Positions 5,141 to 5,147 of a stretch of DNA of 5,147 bases are shown piece by piece. The position numbers were made by a program, and so were the translations under genes. The stretch lies in assembly GCA_014729055.1 (NCBI GenBank), contig WJKO01000627.1, positions 1 through 5,147 of the forward strand. The letters run 5' to 3'. Below the pieces are notes generated by a model that did not search any database, was not told where the DNA came from, and worked only from the letters and a program-made list of their open reading frames with translations. The stretch is from Promethearchaeota archaeon (GTDB lineage: Archaea; Asgardarchaeota; Lokiarchaeia; Sigyniarchaeales; Promethearchaeaceae). Position 1 is the first letter of the stretch. Every line of letters begins with the position of its first letter.

Positions 5141-5147
5141 GAATAAA

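Overview
The window looks like chromosomal DNA from an AT-rich archaeon. The best evidence is at the left edge. The last codons of an archaeal Spt4/RpoE''-type transcription elongation factor are followed by a DUF359-type, GTP-dependent dephospho-CoA kinase, a neighbour pair known from many archaeal genomes. Weak or absent Shine-Dalgarno signals, TATA-like boxes and bare T-runs after genes also fit Archaea. The metabolic genes to the right (acyl-CoA ligase, CaiB/racemase family) suit a heterotrophic lineage such as Asgard, Bathyarchaeia or Thermoplasmata-like archaea, but I cannot place it further from sequence alone.

Layout. 1-92: 3' end of spt4 (+). 93-161: intergenic stretch with a T-rich probable terminator and a 16-bp perfect palindrome that forms a TATA element. 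162-758: dephospho-CoA kinase (+), probably leaderless. 759-865: convergent intergenic stretch with an 8-bp-arm perfect inverted repeat. 866-1702: metallo-beta-lactamase-fold hydrolase (-). 1703-1860: very A+T-rich divergent promoter region. 1861-3702: AMP-forming acyl-CoA ligase (+). 3738-4934: family III CoA-transferase / alpha-methylacyl-CoA racemase-like protein (+). 4935-5147: end region with a duplicated 17-bp element and a small reverse-strand reading frame ending in a Cys-rich tail, open to the window edge.

How the genes fit together. The ligase and the racemase-like gene are co-directional and 35 bp apart, and read as a two-step acyl-CoA unit: ATP-dependent activation of a carboxylic acid to its CoA thioester, then racemisation at C-2 or CoA transfer. 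The racemase-like protein keeps the His, Asp and Glu positions of alpha-methylacyl-CoA racemases, which makes 2-methyl-branched (possibly isoprenoid-derived) acids an attractive but unproven substrate class. The divergent metallo-hydrolase could be a thioesterase- or glyoxalase-II-like enzyme, but it departs from the canonical metal ligands at two places. Dephospho-CoA kinase makes CoA, but its position is explained by the conserved spt4 neighbourhood, so I do not read it as part of the acyl-CoA unit.

I see no mobile element, CRISPR array, tRNA or rRNA. Nothing here is a clear new system; the most open question is the right-hand edge.
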